A stretch of 64,000 bases of DNA, taken from Panorpa germanica (lineage: Eukaryota; Arthropoda; Insecta; Mecoptera; Panorpidae). A program made the translations under genes and the position numbers. Positions 29,900 to 41,019 of the stretch are shown here, piece after piece. Under the pieces are notes generated by a model that saw nothing but the letters and a program-made list of their open reading frames with translations, did no database searches and was not told where the DNA came from. How positions within the stretch are numbered: position 1 is the stretch's first letter; each line of letters begins with the position of its first letter. The DNA is taken from assembly GCA_963678705.1 (NCBI GenBank), contig OY783205.1:1674001-1738000 (forward strand), written 5' to 3'.

Positions 29900-32571
29900 C
29901 CAGGGTAGAAGCCGTCAAAAATAATTAAAAACATAAAAAAATTAAAGTAGAATGAAACCTATTGGAAATGGAAGGGAATACTACTAAAATGAAAGGAAAA
30001 ATAAATTACGGTCGATCTGAGGTTGGGAAGGGGTTGGGGGTGAGGTTTTAAGGGTAAAAATCGGTAAATCTCGATTTCCGGCAAAACTACAAGTCCTATC
30101 GAAAAAAGTTAAATGGCAAAGTTGTAGATAATAAAAAGATCTACAACTTTTGTATCTACACTTTTACTCCATAACCTCAAAATTCATGTAAAAAATCCAA
30201 AAAACCACATTTTTGATTTTTTATTTATATCTTTTACAAAAAAATTTTTTTTTTCATGATATTTGGTGAAAACTTACCTCTTTATGTCCCAAACACACTG
30301 GAATTTTGAAGACTTAAAATATTAATTTTTTCACCCTATTTTGACTCGATATCGAAAAAAAAACCCTAATTTTCAATCGAAAATTCTCACGTCAAAATAT
30401 CTGATTTTTCAAAAAAGTCGGTGGGCTTTTTGTTCGTTGAAATCTCTATTTTCTGATGGTGTAAAAAAAAATATACATTACTATGGAAAAATTTTTCAGA
30501 AAATGCAAAAAAAGGAAAAATACTAAAATTCGAAATTCTTTTTTTAATCTTTATGTACAATTTTGAGGTATTCATTAAAATTTTTACTTTAATTACTCGA
30601 AAAACGTTAGGTTCCATGTTAGATTAATAAACAAAAAAATTACAAACCAATTAAACATAAATATCGCAAAAAACATAGTTGTTGTAAATATTAAAAATAC
30701 GATTTAAAAGGGGATTTTATTAAAAAAATGTGACTACTGCTATTTTTTTCAGTAATAAAAGTTGATTTATTAAATTTTCATTACATTTATGTATTAGAAA
30801 ATCTCATTAGATAGAAATATACACGTAAATCGTACTATTGAGTAGAGATTTTTTTTAATGATTACACTATACATTATATATTATTTCTAAAAGCATTAAT
30901 CTTTGTATTTATCAAAACATAGTATTCAATTCGAATCACTTATTCATCAGTTTCTGTCTTTTTGATGGTATTTCTTGATCGTTAGATTCGACAGGCCTTT
31001 CTGATTCTAGTAGATCTTCGACATCTTCAAGACCATCATCGTCTTCGTCTCTAACATTATTTTCGGTCTGCATTGGTTCTTCATCCGCAATTTCATCTGA
31101 ATCATTAACTTCCTCGTAGATTTTTTTCTCAACATTGGCGCATTGTTCAGAACCATCACAATTTGAGCATAAATTTGTGCATTTTAAACCATGTTTTCGG
31201 CAGCCACATTTTAAACTATTACATCCAGTTTCACAGCTGCAGCAAATAGTTTTCAGCAATTTTTCCGGAATTAATTCCATTTCTGTAAATTTGGGCATAA
31301 TTCCATGTTGATGTTGCTTCCAGCCCCAATCTGTTGCTGTCAATTCATTACCCAGCCACGTTTGAAGCTGATAATATGCCCTGTAACAATGTTGTTCTGC
31401 TGCACCTTCTGTGGGTGGGAGATTTGCCAATATGAAAGATGATTTAATTTTTGCCAATTGAAATTTAAGAAATTTAGAAAATATGACTATTTTTATTTTA
31501 GAGCTGATAGATACTGATTTAAATTCAGGTAGTATTTACCTTGCTATGTAGATTCCAGAACTTTTTTTTTAAAGTGAATTACCACAATTCTTGTAAAGTA
31601 ACTTAGCCTGCACGTGTATTTTTATGAACGATGTTATTCATTTCTCTATGAAATACCTTTTGATGGGCTACAATTTTCCGAAGGTCACTCAGGTATAAAG
31701 GTATAATTTTAAAATAGCAATAAATAGGCATCTACGCATATAATTTAAAGAAAATTCGACAATTTTCTCAAAATTTTGTAGATGTCATATTAAATATTAA
31801 CTTATTTAGTTTTAGTTGTTAATTATAGTAGTACATTTCGACTTGCAATCTTTTGTTTATTAATCTAAGATGGAACCTAACGTTGTAATTAAAGTAAAAA
31901 TTTTAATGAATACCTCAAAATTGTACATAAAGATTAAAAAAAGAATTTCGAATTTTAGTATTTTTCGTTTTTTTGCATTTTCTGAAAAATTTTTCCATAG
32001 TAATGTATATTTTTTTTTACACCATCAGAAAATAGAGATTTCAACGAACAAAAAGCCCACCGACTTTTTTGAAAAATCAGATATTTTGACGTGAGAATTT
32101 TCGATTGAAAATTAGGGTTTTTTTTTCGATATCGAGTCAAAATAGGGTGAAAAAATTAATATTTTAAGTCTTCAAAATTCCAGTGTGTTTGGGACATAAA
32201 GAGGTAAGTTTTCACCAAATATCATGAAAAAAAAAATTTTTTTGTAAAAGATATAAATAAAAAATCAAAAATGTGGTTTTTTGGATTTTTTACATGAATT
32301 TTAAGGTTATGGAGTAAAAGTGTAGATACAAAAGTTGTAGATCTTTTTATTATCTACAACTTTGCCATTTAACTTTTTTCGATAGGACTTGTAGTTTTGC
32401 CGGAAATCGAGATTTACCGATTTTTACCCTTAAAACCTCACCCCCAACCCCTTCCCAACCTCAGATCGACCGTAATTTATTTTTCCTTTCATTTTAGTAG
32501 TATTCCCTTCCATTTCCAATAGGTTTCATTCTACTTTAATTTTTTTATGTTTCTAAAATTATCTACCCTGG
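29900..32571. mobile_element. Foldback element with ~0.7-kb inverted arms
   Basis: The left arm (29900 to about 30637) and right arm (about 31851-32571) are near-perfect reverse complements, with only scattered mismatches. The outer ends read CCAGGGTAGA and TCTACCCTGG. The spacer of about 1.2 kb carries a cysteine-rich ORF. Small frames at 30341 and 31955 are mirror images inside the arms and are not genes. No clear target duplication was found. The length of the arms suggests a foldback or long-TIR DNA transposon. Confidence 0.85.
30936..31457 (-). CDS. Cysteine-rich CXC-like protein inside foldback element (partial)
   Basis: 174 codons open from a TTG at 31457, so the true start, probably in an upstream exon, is unknown. 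Features in order: RAYYQLQTWLG and DWGW; a dense Cys block CCSCETGCNSLKCGCRKHG continuing with KCTNLCSNC, resembling tesmin/TSO1 CXC-type zinc modules; an acidic stretch; and a basic nuclear-signal-like end (PSKRQK). Similar DWGW plus CXC tails occur in repeated insect transposon-like proteins, so I infer the C-terminus of the element's transposase or an accessory DNA-binding protein. I cannot assign a superfamily. Confidence 0.6.
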   Translation of the reverse strand: MAKIKSSFILANLPPTEGAAEQHCYRAYYQLQTWLGNELTATDWGWKQHQHGIMPKFTEMELIPEKLLKTICCSCETGCNSLKCGCRKHGLKCTNLCSNCDGSEQCANVEKKIYEEVNDSDEIADEEPMQTENNVRDEDDDGLEDVEDLLESERPVESNDQEIPSKRQKLMNK

Positions 32572-33035
32572 TCTATAGGTGAATTCGAGAATTTCATTCT
32601 TCGCTAACATGTACATCTTTTGAGTATACAACAAACGGCATAAAATATAGGAAATATAGTAATCTTTTTTACAACTTAAAATAAAATATTACTTTATTAC
32701 TTACTTGATTGAAATTATTTATGGAATTTAGTATTGTTAGCTTTTTATATCACTTAGGTTAATCTGTCTTCATTATATTAATCACTTGCGTCATTGTTCT
32801 ATACAGGTCGGGAATTTGGAACCTGATAATCGACAAACTTCAAGATGTATCTCGGTTGATACACAAAATTAAAATCCCGTTCTTATTCTGAACAAAACAG
32901 GCAAGAGACGTTATTTAGCATCATTATATTCAAATATTTCAATTTATAAACGGAATTCATTATTGAATTAAAATCATACACATAAAAAAGACGTCGCTAT
33001 GCGACGAAGTAAACGCGCTTTTTACTTATAAAAAA
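32572..33035. repeat. Spacer with dispersed repeat X, partial copy
   Basis: 32795-32900 repeats the gaacctgataatcgacaaac and tctcggttgatacacaaaat blocks of repeat X (7041, 41515). Just before the Helitron end lies a small GC hairpin, gtcgctatgcgac. No gene. Confidence 0.5.
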
Positions 33036-34308
33036 CTAGCAAACCCGGCGAACTCCGTTTCGCCATCAGATGGCTTCGTTTTATGTAACATTTCGTTTGG
33101 TGATTAAAAGATGAAGAAAATCTTTTTTTTTGTTTTATATTTGAAAAGGAAAAATTTTATTTCATTTCACAACAGTAATGAATTCATTTCGATTAGTGTT
33201 ATTTAGTTGAACTTCTCTAAGTAAATGAAAGTGAATCCAAAGTAAATACTGAATCGAAGCGTTATACGTGTCCGCAAATTATCCGTTTCATTGAAGTGCT
33301 TTTTGGTAAACCACATTTTTTGTTTTTTGGTCTGACGTTAACACAAACAAAGCGGATGGTTTCCCAACTCGTGAACACGCAACGTATAACTGCCCATGTG
33401 AAAAACAATGATTTTCTAAATTTATCCCGCAAACACTAAGCGATTGGCCTTGCGACTTGTTAATTGTCATTGCGAACGCAAGGCGAACTGGAAATTGCAA
33501 TCGTTTGAAGTCAAATGGAAGATCAGTCGGAATCATTGGTATTCGAGGAATACATACATTTTCACCTGCGTACTTTTCGTTAATAATGGTTGCCTCAATC
33601 AAATTCGGCATAAGTCTTTTTATCGAAAGTCGAGTACCGTTGCAAAGTCGCGGTGGATTCAAATTACGCAATATCATAATAACTGTACCAACTTTGAGTT
33701 GCAAGTTATGTGGTGGAAATCCTGGTAACTCCAAAGAGTTCAAAAACTCCGTTGGATAATTTACTACATCATCGGGATTTGTTATGGAATCAACGGATTT
33801 GTATGTCACCAAATCGCCAGCAATTTTTGATTGAATGGTGAAATTCAGTGTGTGTACATCATTATTCTTTGCGGCAAGAATTGCTCGTTGACTTAATTAA
33901 GCATAATTCTGATAATTCTCACTAATGTTTGGGAAAACATTTTCAATAAGAGCTAATTGAGAATCTACAAATCGGCAAAAGTCGTTGGGACTTTTCCATT
34001 TCCAACAGCTAAAATTAACTGAGCAGAGAACAATGAGTAGCTGTCAAACAATGTATCACGCACCGGCGCCATCTACTTAAAATATTGGTTTGTATCTATG
34101 CTATGTATCAGAGATGGCGCTGTATGTGAAAAAATATTTTAACGCTTTTCTGTTGAAAGTTTTCTTGAATTCCTGAATTTTCTTTGCTATATGCTAACCT
34201 CACGGAGCTCGAGACCTTTCCAACGAATGCAAAACCGTGGAAATCGGTTCGTGCGTTCTGGAGTTATAACGTCAGGAAGGAAAACCCGACTTATTTTTAT
34301 ATAGTAGA
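33036..34308 (-). mobile_element. Complete, internally deleted Helitron
   Basis: On the minus strand the element begins TCTACTATATAAAAATAAG at 34308 and ends CTAG at 33036. The CTAG is preceded by the hairpin GGCGAA-ACGGAG-TTCGCC and GGGTTTG. The bases outside are A (5') and T (3'), the expected Helitron target. At 1273 bp it keeps only the helicase C-terminus, so it is a deletion derivative with both termini preserved. Confidence 0.88.
33288..34000 (-). pseudogene. Helitron Pif1-like helicase, C-terminal third
   Basis: The clean frame 33812-33288 includes LKVGTVIMILRNLNPPRLCN, GTRL, RLAFAMTINKSQGQS and FSHGQLYVACSRVGKPSALF, the C-terminal motifs of Helitron helicases. Family-like sequence extends upstream to about 34000 (LSQRAILAAKNN), but an in-frame TAA interrupts it just before that block, and the ATPase N-terminus and Rep domain are gone. 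Stop-to-end distance matches the 7576 copy. Confidence 0.9.
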
Positions 34309-34443
34309 TAAAAAATTAAAGCAAAATTAAAATAAAGTAATAAAAAATTTAAATTTATTTAATACCCCCGGGTAGTAATTATTAATATCATTAAATTAAG
34401 GATGTATAGGACGTTTTTATGAAGGATAAAAATCCTTCTGGAG

Positions 34444-36000
34444 TCAATTTAATAGACACAGTGTCAACTTTAGCAGATTGTAAAAATAATTTTCCTCCAT
34501 TAACAGCAGACGCACTCGGTGGCATTCCTCTTGTCGGTAAAATGTAAACATTATATTCTGAGTAGTTGTATTTTGCTGCAAACTGAATTGTTTCACTAGC
34601 TTTTCCAAAACCGGTGGTTTCAAATCAAAGAACACAACTGCTGCTGCATTATCAATCGCAATTGAACTTTTCGGAACTGGTTGATGAACAAATTCAATCC
34701 TAAAGTCTAATCCAATCTGCGACTGATAACAAAATGTAATCAAATGATTCAAATCAAACCATTTTATAATTTGATGATCAGCTTCTCTCCGTAATCTTGC
34801 TATGGTACTTGATTCATCATCTACAATTAACACCCCAATTTTTACACGTTCTGCTGTATAGTCTTTATTGTGTACAAGAATATCAACAGCCGTGTCTGCC
34901 TCCATGGCCTTCGAACTCCCACTGAAATTTTCACGACAGTCATGATCATTTCTATCATGTCCTCTTTCACATCTCATGCATCGTTTATTTCTCGTACTAT
35001 ATGCAACGATCAAACCAGAAAAAATGCCAATAGCTGTAGAATGACAAAAAAAAACATTTGTAATAATTCGAAATAATTAAATTTTACAAATTTTAATCTA
35101 AAATATTAATTACCAGTTAAACTATTATATGTTCTTCATTCTTCTTTTTTTTTTGCCACCCAGCATCTATACTCAATATTAACTCTACTGTATCCTCGTT
35201 TGAAATAACTTAAGATGATTTTGAACTATATTTTAAAGAAAAATTGCTATATTCGTAGTAATATAAGTCATTTCTTAGTTTATAATAATGTTAATGAATC
35301 GTAATACCTTTGATGAGCTATTGTCAAACTTCATTTTATTTTAATGCTATTCCGGCAACTTATTTGAGCAACATTTTCAATAGCGAACCACATGTCTCTT
35401 TCATATCGTTTCAGAAGAGTCTGCTGAACTGTTGGATCTCACCGGTTAGAGTTTCTAGAAAATAATAGTCATAATTAAAGAATAGAACAGAAAATAAATA
35501 GAATGTTACTATCTCCTTTTTATAGAAATATTTACCCATAGCAGCTTCTCCATTAATCACACTTTTATTTAGTGGTGGTTTGTTGTGATGTTTTAATCTC
35601 GTACATTTTTTTATATCGATGATATTCAATATGAAATGTGGTCGCTAGATCCATGACATCTTCCTTTTTTACAAATCGGTAAGACAGGGCATCATTACAC
35701 GAATCACATCACATATCTATATTTTGGCTACTTTATTGATGTCAATAATTCGTCGGCCTTCAACAATTGATCCTAAAATGGTAAACTCCATAGTGAGGTT
35801 TTATGAAAGATTAAAAGATTATAGATATGAAAGATGAGTGTGAAAGTACCAAACATGACAATTTTTAAAAAAATTGCAAACAATTAATATGTATAAAAAG
35901 AATAATAGAAAATATAATATTAAATACAATCATTATACATACCGTAGTACCAAACACATATTGGCTGAATTATTATCTATTTCTAGTGTAAGTAGTGTAG
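34444..36000 (-). pseudogene. MULE-type transposase with DEDDh exonuclease tail, copy A
   Basis: A multi-exon remnant read right to left. N-terminal block FTILGSIVEGRRIIDINKVA near 35735-35790. An exon with NKPPLNKSVINGEAAMG before a GTAAATATT donor near 35540. A block with ERDMWFAIENVAQ near 35400-35350. An exon entered at TTCTACAG near 35043 with the Cys/His core CMRCERGHDRNDHDC, SSKAME and VKIGVLIVDDESSTIARL. The last exon goes on into VFFDLK. There one base seems missing, and the adjoining frame continues with an exonuclease-like TTGFG block to about 34450. Thus a Mutator-like domain is followed by a DEDDh 3'-5' exonuclease-like domain. It is broken and incomplete. Confidence 0.7.
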
Positions 36001-36003
36001 TAC

Positions 36004-36345
36004 TGTAAATAATATATTTTGATATATAATACATATAGCAAAGATTTATCAGCTGTAAGGTTGGTATTCATAAACTTGCCGGAGTTCTATCTTGAATATG
36101 CTATCTCTTTTACGCTTGTATACAAGAGATAGCAACTAACGACTGTGATGTCACATGAAGTTGGAATGTTGTCCAACGTTGAATCCCTTTAATAGTTAGA
36201 GAAAAAATTACTTTTTTAATTGTTAATATCTCCTGAAATATAAGAAGTTATTAAAAAATAATTGGACATTTGAGCTTCTAGTAACCAACTTTATCAATAT
36301 ATAAGGTAGTTTTATAGAAATTAAGACATAGGACACAAGCCCATT
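36004..36345 (-). repeat. Dispersed repeat Y, copy 1
   Basis: Reverse complement of 46108-46385. Both contain the gacataggacacaagccca end (here at the right), a ttcaacgttg block and atatagca at the other end. No coding content. Probably a small non-autonomous element. Confidence 0.65.
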
Positions 36346-36624
36346 CCCCCTTCACCAAACCACTTTTGTAATCCTCGCCGTCACTTAATGTAACCGGCGC
36401 TAGGCTATTGTCAATTAAATCAGTTGGAAAGATAATTTTATGGTAATTTTAGCACTTAAAACAATCAGATTTCCAACGGGTAGCGGTTTAAGTCAAAGGG
36501 CATTCCACGGGAAATTTAAATCAACCGGTCAAAAGATAACAGGAAAACACACACTTGTTTAATAACATATATATGTATATATATTTAAAGCGATATAAAC
36601 TTGAAGAGTATTTACACTACACAC
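36346..36624. other. Spacer before Copia-3
   Basis: No feature recognised apart from the CACAC target duplication at 36620-36624. Confidence 0.35.
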
Positions 36625-36807
36625 TTTTATGTTTTTTAGAGAATAAATATTAAATAGTATTTTGAATAAACAAGACCGTTTTGTAAGAGATTCCGAACTG
36701 TATTCAATTGTTTTTTGTAACGTTCTTTTGTTATTACACAATTAGATCAAGTAAAAACATTATTTCTAGTTTATTAAATCTAGTCTTATAGATACTAAAT
36801 CTCAATA
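36625..36807 (-). repeat. Copia-3 3' LTR
   Basis: 183-bp repeat matching 41020-41202. Confidence 0.94.
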
Positions 36808-36885
36808 CTTTCCCTTTTTTCTTGACTCTATATACAGAATTGAACAATTTATAAACTTAAATTACTTGAATATAAAATATATTTT

Positions 36886-39800
36886 CTAGATTCTCAAAAG
36901 TCCTAACTTATTATTCAAATTCATTAGTCTTGGTTTTGGAAGTGGCTTGGTCATGATGTCAGCTATTTGATCTTCAGTAGTGATATACTTTACTTGTAAA
37001 GCACCTTCCAACACTTTTTCTCTTATAAAGAAATATTTAATTCTTATGTGTTTCGTACGATGGTGGTTCTCAGGATTATGGCAAAGTTTAATCGTTGCCT
37101 GGTTGTCTATCTGAAGAGTAGGTATTTGCTTTGGACAACCCATTTCTTCATACAATCTTGATAGCCATATAATTTCTTTGACTGCTTCATTTGCCGCCAC
37201 TAGTTCTGCCTCAGTTGTTGACGTAGCAGTCAATTGTTGCCTTTTACTGAGCCATGACACGGCTCCTCCTGCATAAGTCACTACAACTCCTGAAGTAGAG
37301 CGACCAGTCTTGTTGCATCCTCCAAAGTCTGCATCACTGTAACAGTCTAACTTGCAACTGCCATCTGCTCTGAATCGTATTCCCAGACTACAAGTACCTG
37401 CTATATAGCGAAATACCCTTTTTAATTTCGCCACATCTTGCACACTTGGACAGTCTAAGGTTCTTGACAAAACACTGACACTGTAGGCTAAATCTGGTCT
37501 AGTTCCTATCATTAGGTACATTAATGCTCCTACAGCTTCTCTGTATGGAAAATCATGACTTTTGTCACTTTCTTGACTTTCATGTTCTCCTATCTTCACC
37601 ATGGGCGTAGATACTGGTTTGCACTCGCTGAACTTGAAACGTTCTAATAGTTTCCTTGCGTACGATTGCTGACAAATTTTAATTGAACCATCTTCATAAC
37701 GTTCAATTTCAAATCCTAAATAATAAGATGCTGGTTTAACGGTGATTTTAAACTCTTTCATTAAATCTTCTATAAATAAATCAGCGTCCTTTTTATTATT
37801 TGCCATAACTAGGCCATCATCAACAAACAATGCAACCATTATCTTTATATTTTTACGTTCTCTAATATAAAGACAAGGATCAGCATCACTGGCTCTAAAC
37901 CCCGCTTCTTTTAGAAAAGTACTAAATCTTTTATTCCAACATCTAGGAGCTTGCTTTAGCCCATATAAACTCCTTAGTAATTTACAGACATTTTTAGTTC
38001 CATCAGTATATCCCTCTGGCTGTTCCATGTATATATCCCTATCTAAATGTCCGTATAAAAATGCTGTTGAAACATCAAACTGAATTAAATGCATCTGTTC
38101 TGTAGCTGCAATACTTAGCATAGCTCTAATCGTGCTTAGTTTTGCTACTGGACTGAATGTTACATTAAAATCCACACCATATCTCTGACTGTAACCTTTT
38201 ATAACAACTCTGGCCTTGTACTTATCTATTGAACCATCAGGATTCGATTTTACTCTAAAAACCCATTTAGACGGTATCACTCTAGATCCTTTTGGCAAAC
38301 TTGTTAGTTCCCATGTATGGTTTTCTTTTAAGGATTTTATTTCATTGTCCATTGCTTCTTTCCAATGATTTTTATTGTTTCCACTGAGAGCTTCTTCATA
38401 AGTTTCAGGTGTGGTGATTTGAAAAACTGTTTCTTCACCAAACATTACGTAGTCTTTTAGATATGCCGGTTTGGACAACTTTGAACGATCTCTCAAATTT
38501 CTGGAAAACTGTAAGAGTGGATCTTCTCTTTCTTCGTCTGTTGAATCATTCTGTTCATTCTCAGACGATTCTTCAGATTCTGATTCACTGTCTTCTTGTC
38601 CTCTATTCTTAACAGACACCTCTTGGTTGGTTTGTTTTTCCTCAATTTGAACTTCTATGTCCTTAAATGGCAACTTTACGTACTCACACTTGCTTAACTT
38701 TTCTTGAAATAAAACATCTCTACTCAGTATGACTTTATTTTCTTCTTTTACCCAGATGCGATAACGCTCATCTCCGTCATAGCCTATCAGGTAACCTTTT
38801 ATGGCTTTCTTATCCATTTTCTTCCGTCTCTGATCTGGAATGTGGGCGTAGCACACTGAACCAATTACTCTTAAATGTTTTATTCTTGGTTTCTTACCTA
38901 TCCATAATTCATAGGGACTGACACCTTCTACAGACGATTTCCCAGTTCTATTTAGGATGTACAGTGACGTTGCTACAAGCTCTGCCCACATAGCTTTTGG
39001 AAAAATTAAATTCTCATTAGAATATTTAAATGTTCTTGCCATTTCAATGATTGTTCTAAAATCTCTTTCACAAATCGCATTTTGCTGAGGCGTGTATGGA
39101 GCTGTCAACCTTTGTGTGACCCCTGCTGCACTAAGAATCTCTCTGATTTCTTTGTTGTCCATTTCACCACCATTGTCACTAATCAATTCTCTGATCGAAT
39201 GGCCCAACATCTTTGTATGCGAAAGTACCTTTTTTAGCATTTCTTTTACCTCTGATTTTTCTGACATCAGGTAACCATATCGAAACTTAGTATAGTTGTC
39301 CTTAAAAACAACTAAGTACTTTTTCTTATTGAATGACTGATCAAAAGGTCCACATACGTCGGCCGAAAATAATTCTCCTGGTTTTGTTGATTTTTCCCTA
39401 TGACCAAATGGTAGCCTATGTGCTTTGCCATAGATGCAAGGCTCACATAATTGCTTTTCCTCTTTTGGAACTTTCAGATGCAACTCTTTTTGCATTTTAG
39501 CTAGTACGTGCCTTTTATCTTGATGGCCCCACCTCTCGTGGTACAATTGCAATTTATTATCAACAAAATTTACCTCAGGGTTTCTTATTGGTAGTAATGG
39601 TGTAATTTTTGCCTCGAATAAAGTACCTCCTAGTTCCCTTGTTCCATTTAGCATCAACTTTCCCTGATTTGAGAGCCTGCACTTGGTCGCTGTTGACTTA
39701 AATACACTCTCTGGATTCTTGTCTTGTGCTGCTAAAACAGAGAACAAATTTCTGCTCAAATTTGGTACATACCAGACATCCTTCAACAAAAATTCTTTTC

Positions 39801-40854
39801 CAGTTTCCAAGATTCTTATTTTTACAGTTCCTGATCCTATGGCGGGAAGGACTTCTTTTCCTGCAGATCTTATACCAGATGGAACTTTGAATTCTTTAAA
39901 ATCTATGTAATACAAATCACTATTTGTTACATGTCTTGTCGCTCCATTGTCTATCCACCATCTTGAAGAGTGAGTAGACGACTCTGCTGGCATAGCCTCT
40001 TCTTCAAATAACATAAGTCCTGTAACAGCTGTTGAAGCCTGTTGGTTTTTCTTTGGTCTTCCATCAGAAATCCACTTTTGGCAATCTTTAACCCAATGCC
40101 CAACCTGTTTGCAGTAATTACATGTAAATTTATTTTGTTTCGTCTTAACTTTGCTCTTATTATACTTTGTGTTAGCTACAACTAATGCCTCTTCTCTCTC
40201 TGGAGAAACTAAACTTGTACTTTTTTGTGTCATAAAGTTCCTTTCAAAGGAACAAAGTTGAATCGTCAAATCATCAAATGTCTTATTCGTATCATCTTTT
40301 AACAACATCCAACTTGATTTAAAAGTAATAAATGTATTTGGCAAAATATGCAGCGTCTTGCATAGTAATAATAAGTCTGGTAAAGTATTCTCATTTTTCG
40401 CTTTAAGACCATTATTTAATTCAATCCATAGTGACTTAAGCTTAGCTATATGTGTTGCTACGTCGTCACCATCAATCCAGTTAAATGAAAAGAAATCCGT
40501 ACAGATCTTAAATAACTGGTCTTTTGACGATGCCTCAAACTGCTGTCTTAACATATTCCAAGCATCAAATGCTGTCTGCTGATCCATTATTTTCTGATAC
40601 ACTGCATCCGTAACAGAGCTTGCGATCATTGATTTAGCGTAGCTATTTGATTTTCTAAATAAATCACATTTGGACTTGTGCTCTTGCTTTTCAGATTCTG
40701 TAGCTCCTTCTTTAAGCTCTTTTGGTTTTATAAGCTTACCATCTATTACATCTAGAGCACCTTCATGATAATCCAAAAGATCTCTTATCTTGCGCTTCCA
40801 GATTGGCCAATCTAACTCACCTGTTAATGGTTTTATTTGTTTATAAAACTCCAT
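36886..40854 (-). CDS. Copia-3 Gag-Pol polyprotein
   Basis: 1322 codons from the ATG at 40854. The frame is open to 40923, but the first triplet there is TTG and no ATG precedes 40854. Gag contains WPIWKRKIRDLL and a CCHC knuckle CNYCKQVGHWVKDC. The protease has WWIDNGATRHVT, with Asn in place of the usual Ser after the catalytic Asp. Integrase: YHERWGH to CEPCIYGK, then SADVCGPF, ISDNGGEM and PQQNAICERDFR. Reverse transcriptase: FVDDGLVMA. RNase H: YSDADFGGC and TEAELVAANEA. An acidic linker rich in Glu and Ser lies between integrase and RT. Complete and unbroken; a third copia family distinct from Copia-1 and Copia-2. Confidence 0.96.
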   Translation of the reverse strand: MEFYKQIKPLTGELDWPIWKRKIRDLLDYHEGALDVIDGKLIKPKELKEGATESEKQEHKSKCDLFRKSNSYAKSMIASSVTDAVYQKIMDQQTAFDAWNMLRQQFEASSKDQLFKICTDFFSFNWIDGDDVATHIAKLKSLWIELNNGLKAKNENTLPDLLLLCKTLHILPNTFITFKSSWMLLKDDTNKTFDDLTIQLCSFERNFMTQKSTSLVSPEREEALVVANTKYNKSKVKTKQNKFTCNYCKQVGHWVKDCQKWISDGRPKKNQQASTAVTGLMLFEEEAMPAESSTHSSRWWIDNGATRHVTNSDLYYIDFKEFKVPSGIRSAGKEVLPAIGSGTVKIRILETGKEFLLKDVWYVPNLSRNLFSVLAAQDKNPESVFKSTATKCRLSNQGKLMLNGTRELGGTLFEAKITPLLPIRNPEVNFVDNKLQLYHERWGHQDKRHVLAKMQKELHLKVPKEEKQLCEPCIYGKAHRLPFGHREKSTKPGELFSADVCGPFDQSFNKKKYLVVFKDNYTKFRYGYLMSEKSEVKEMLKKVLSHTKMLGHSIRELISDNGGEMDNKEIREILSAAGVTQRLTAPYTPQQNAICERDFRTIIEMARTFKYSNENLIFPKAMWAELVATSLYILNRTGKSSVEGVSPYELWIGKKPRIKHLRVIGSVCYAHIPDQRRKKMDKKAIKGYLIGYDGDERYRIWVKEENKVILSRDVLFQEKLSKCEYVKLPFKDIEVQIEEKQTNQEVSVKNRGQEDSESESEESSENEQNDSTDEEREDPLLQFSRNLRDRSKLSKPAYLKDYVMFGEETVFQITTPETYEEALSGNNKNHWKEAMDNEIKSLKENHTWELTSLPKGSRVIPSKWVFRVKSNPDGSIDKYKARVVIKGYSQRYGVDFNVTFSPVAKLSTIRAMLSIAATEQMHLIQFDVSTAFLYGHLDRDIYMEQPEGYTDGTKNVCKLLRSLYGLKQAPRCWNKRFSTFLKEAGFRASDADPCLYIRERKNIKIMVALFVDDGLVMANNKKDADLFIEDLMKEFKITVKPASYYLGFEIERYEDGSIKICQQSYARKLLERFKFSECKPVSTPMVKIGEHESQESDKSHDFPYREAVGALMYLMIGTRPDLAYSVSVLSRTLDCPSVQDVAKLKRVFRYIAGTCSLGIRFRADGSCKLDCYSDADFGGCNKTGRSTSGVVVTYAGGAVSWLSKRQQLTATSTTEAELVAANEAVKEIIWLSRLYEEMGCPKQIPTLQIDNQATIKLCHNPENHHRTKHIRIKYFFIREKVLEGALQVKYITTEDQIADIMTKPLPKPRLMNLNNKLGLLRI

Positions 40855-41010
40855 TTTCTTTTTAACTATTGTATTCAGACTGATAATACAATTTAAAAAT
40901 ATGAGTTTCCGTTTGTTTATCAAAATAATTTTAAAAAAAACACTAATATCACTAACTTTGATATTTGTTAATTCTCAACCTTTACTATTAATACAAATAC
41001 GTAACTGGTA

Positions 41011-41019
41011 CCCATAACC
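41011..41019 (-). other. Copia-3 primer-binding site
   Basis: GGTTATGGG on the minus strand, adjoining the 5' LTR. Confidence 0.75.

Noticed and set aside
30341-32140. Mirrored 61- and 74-76-residue ORFs in the foldback arms
   Set aside because: They are the same sequence read on both inverted arms, AT-rich, with no domain. They are by-products of the repeat.
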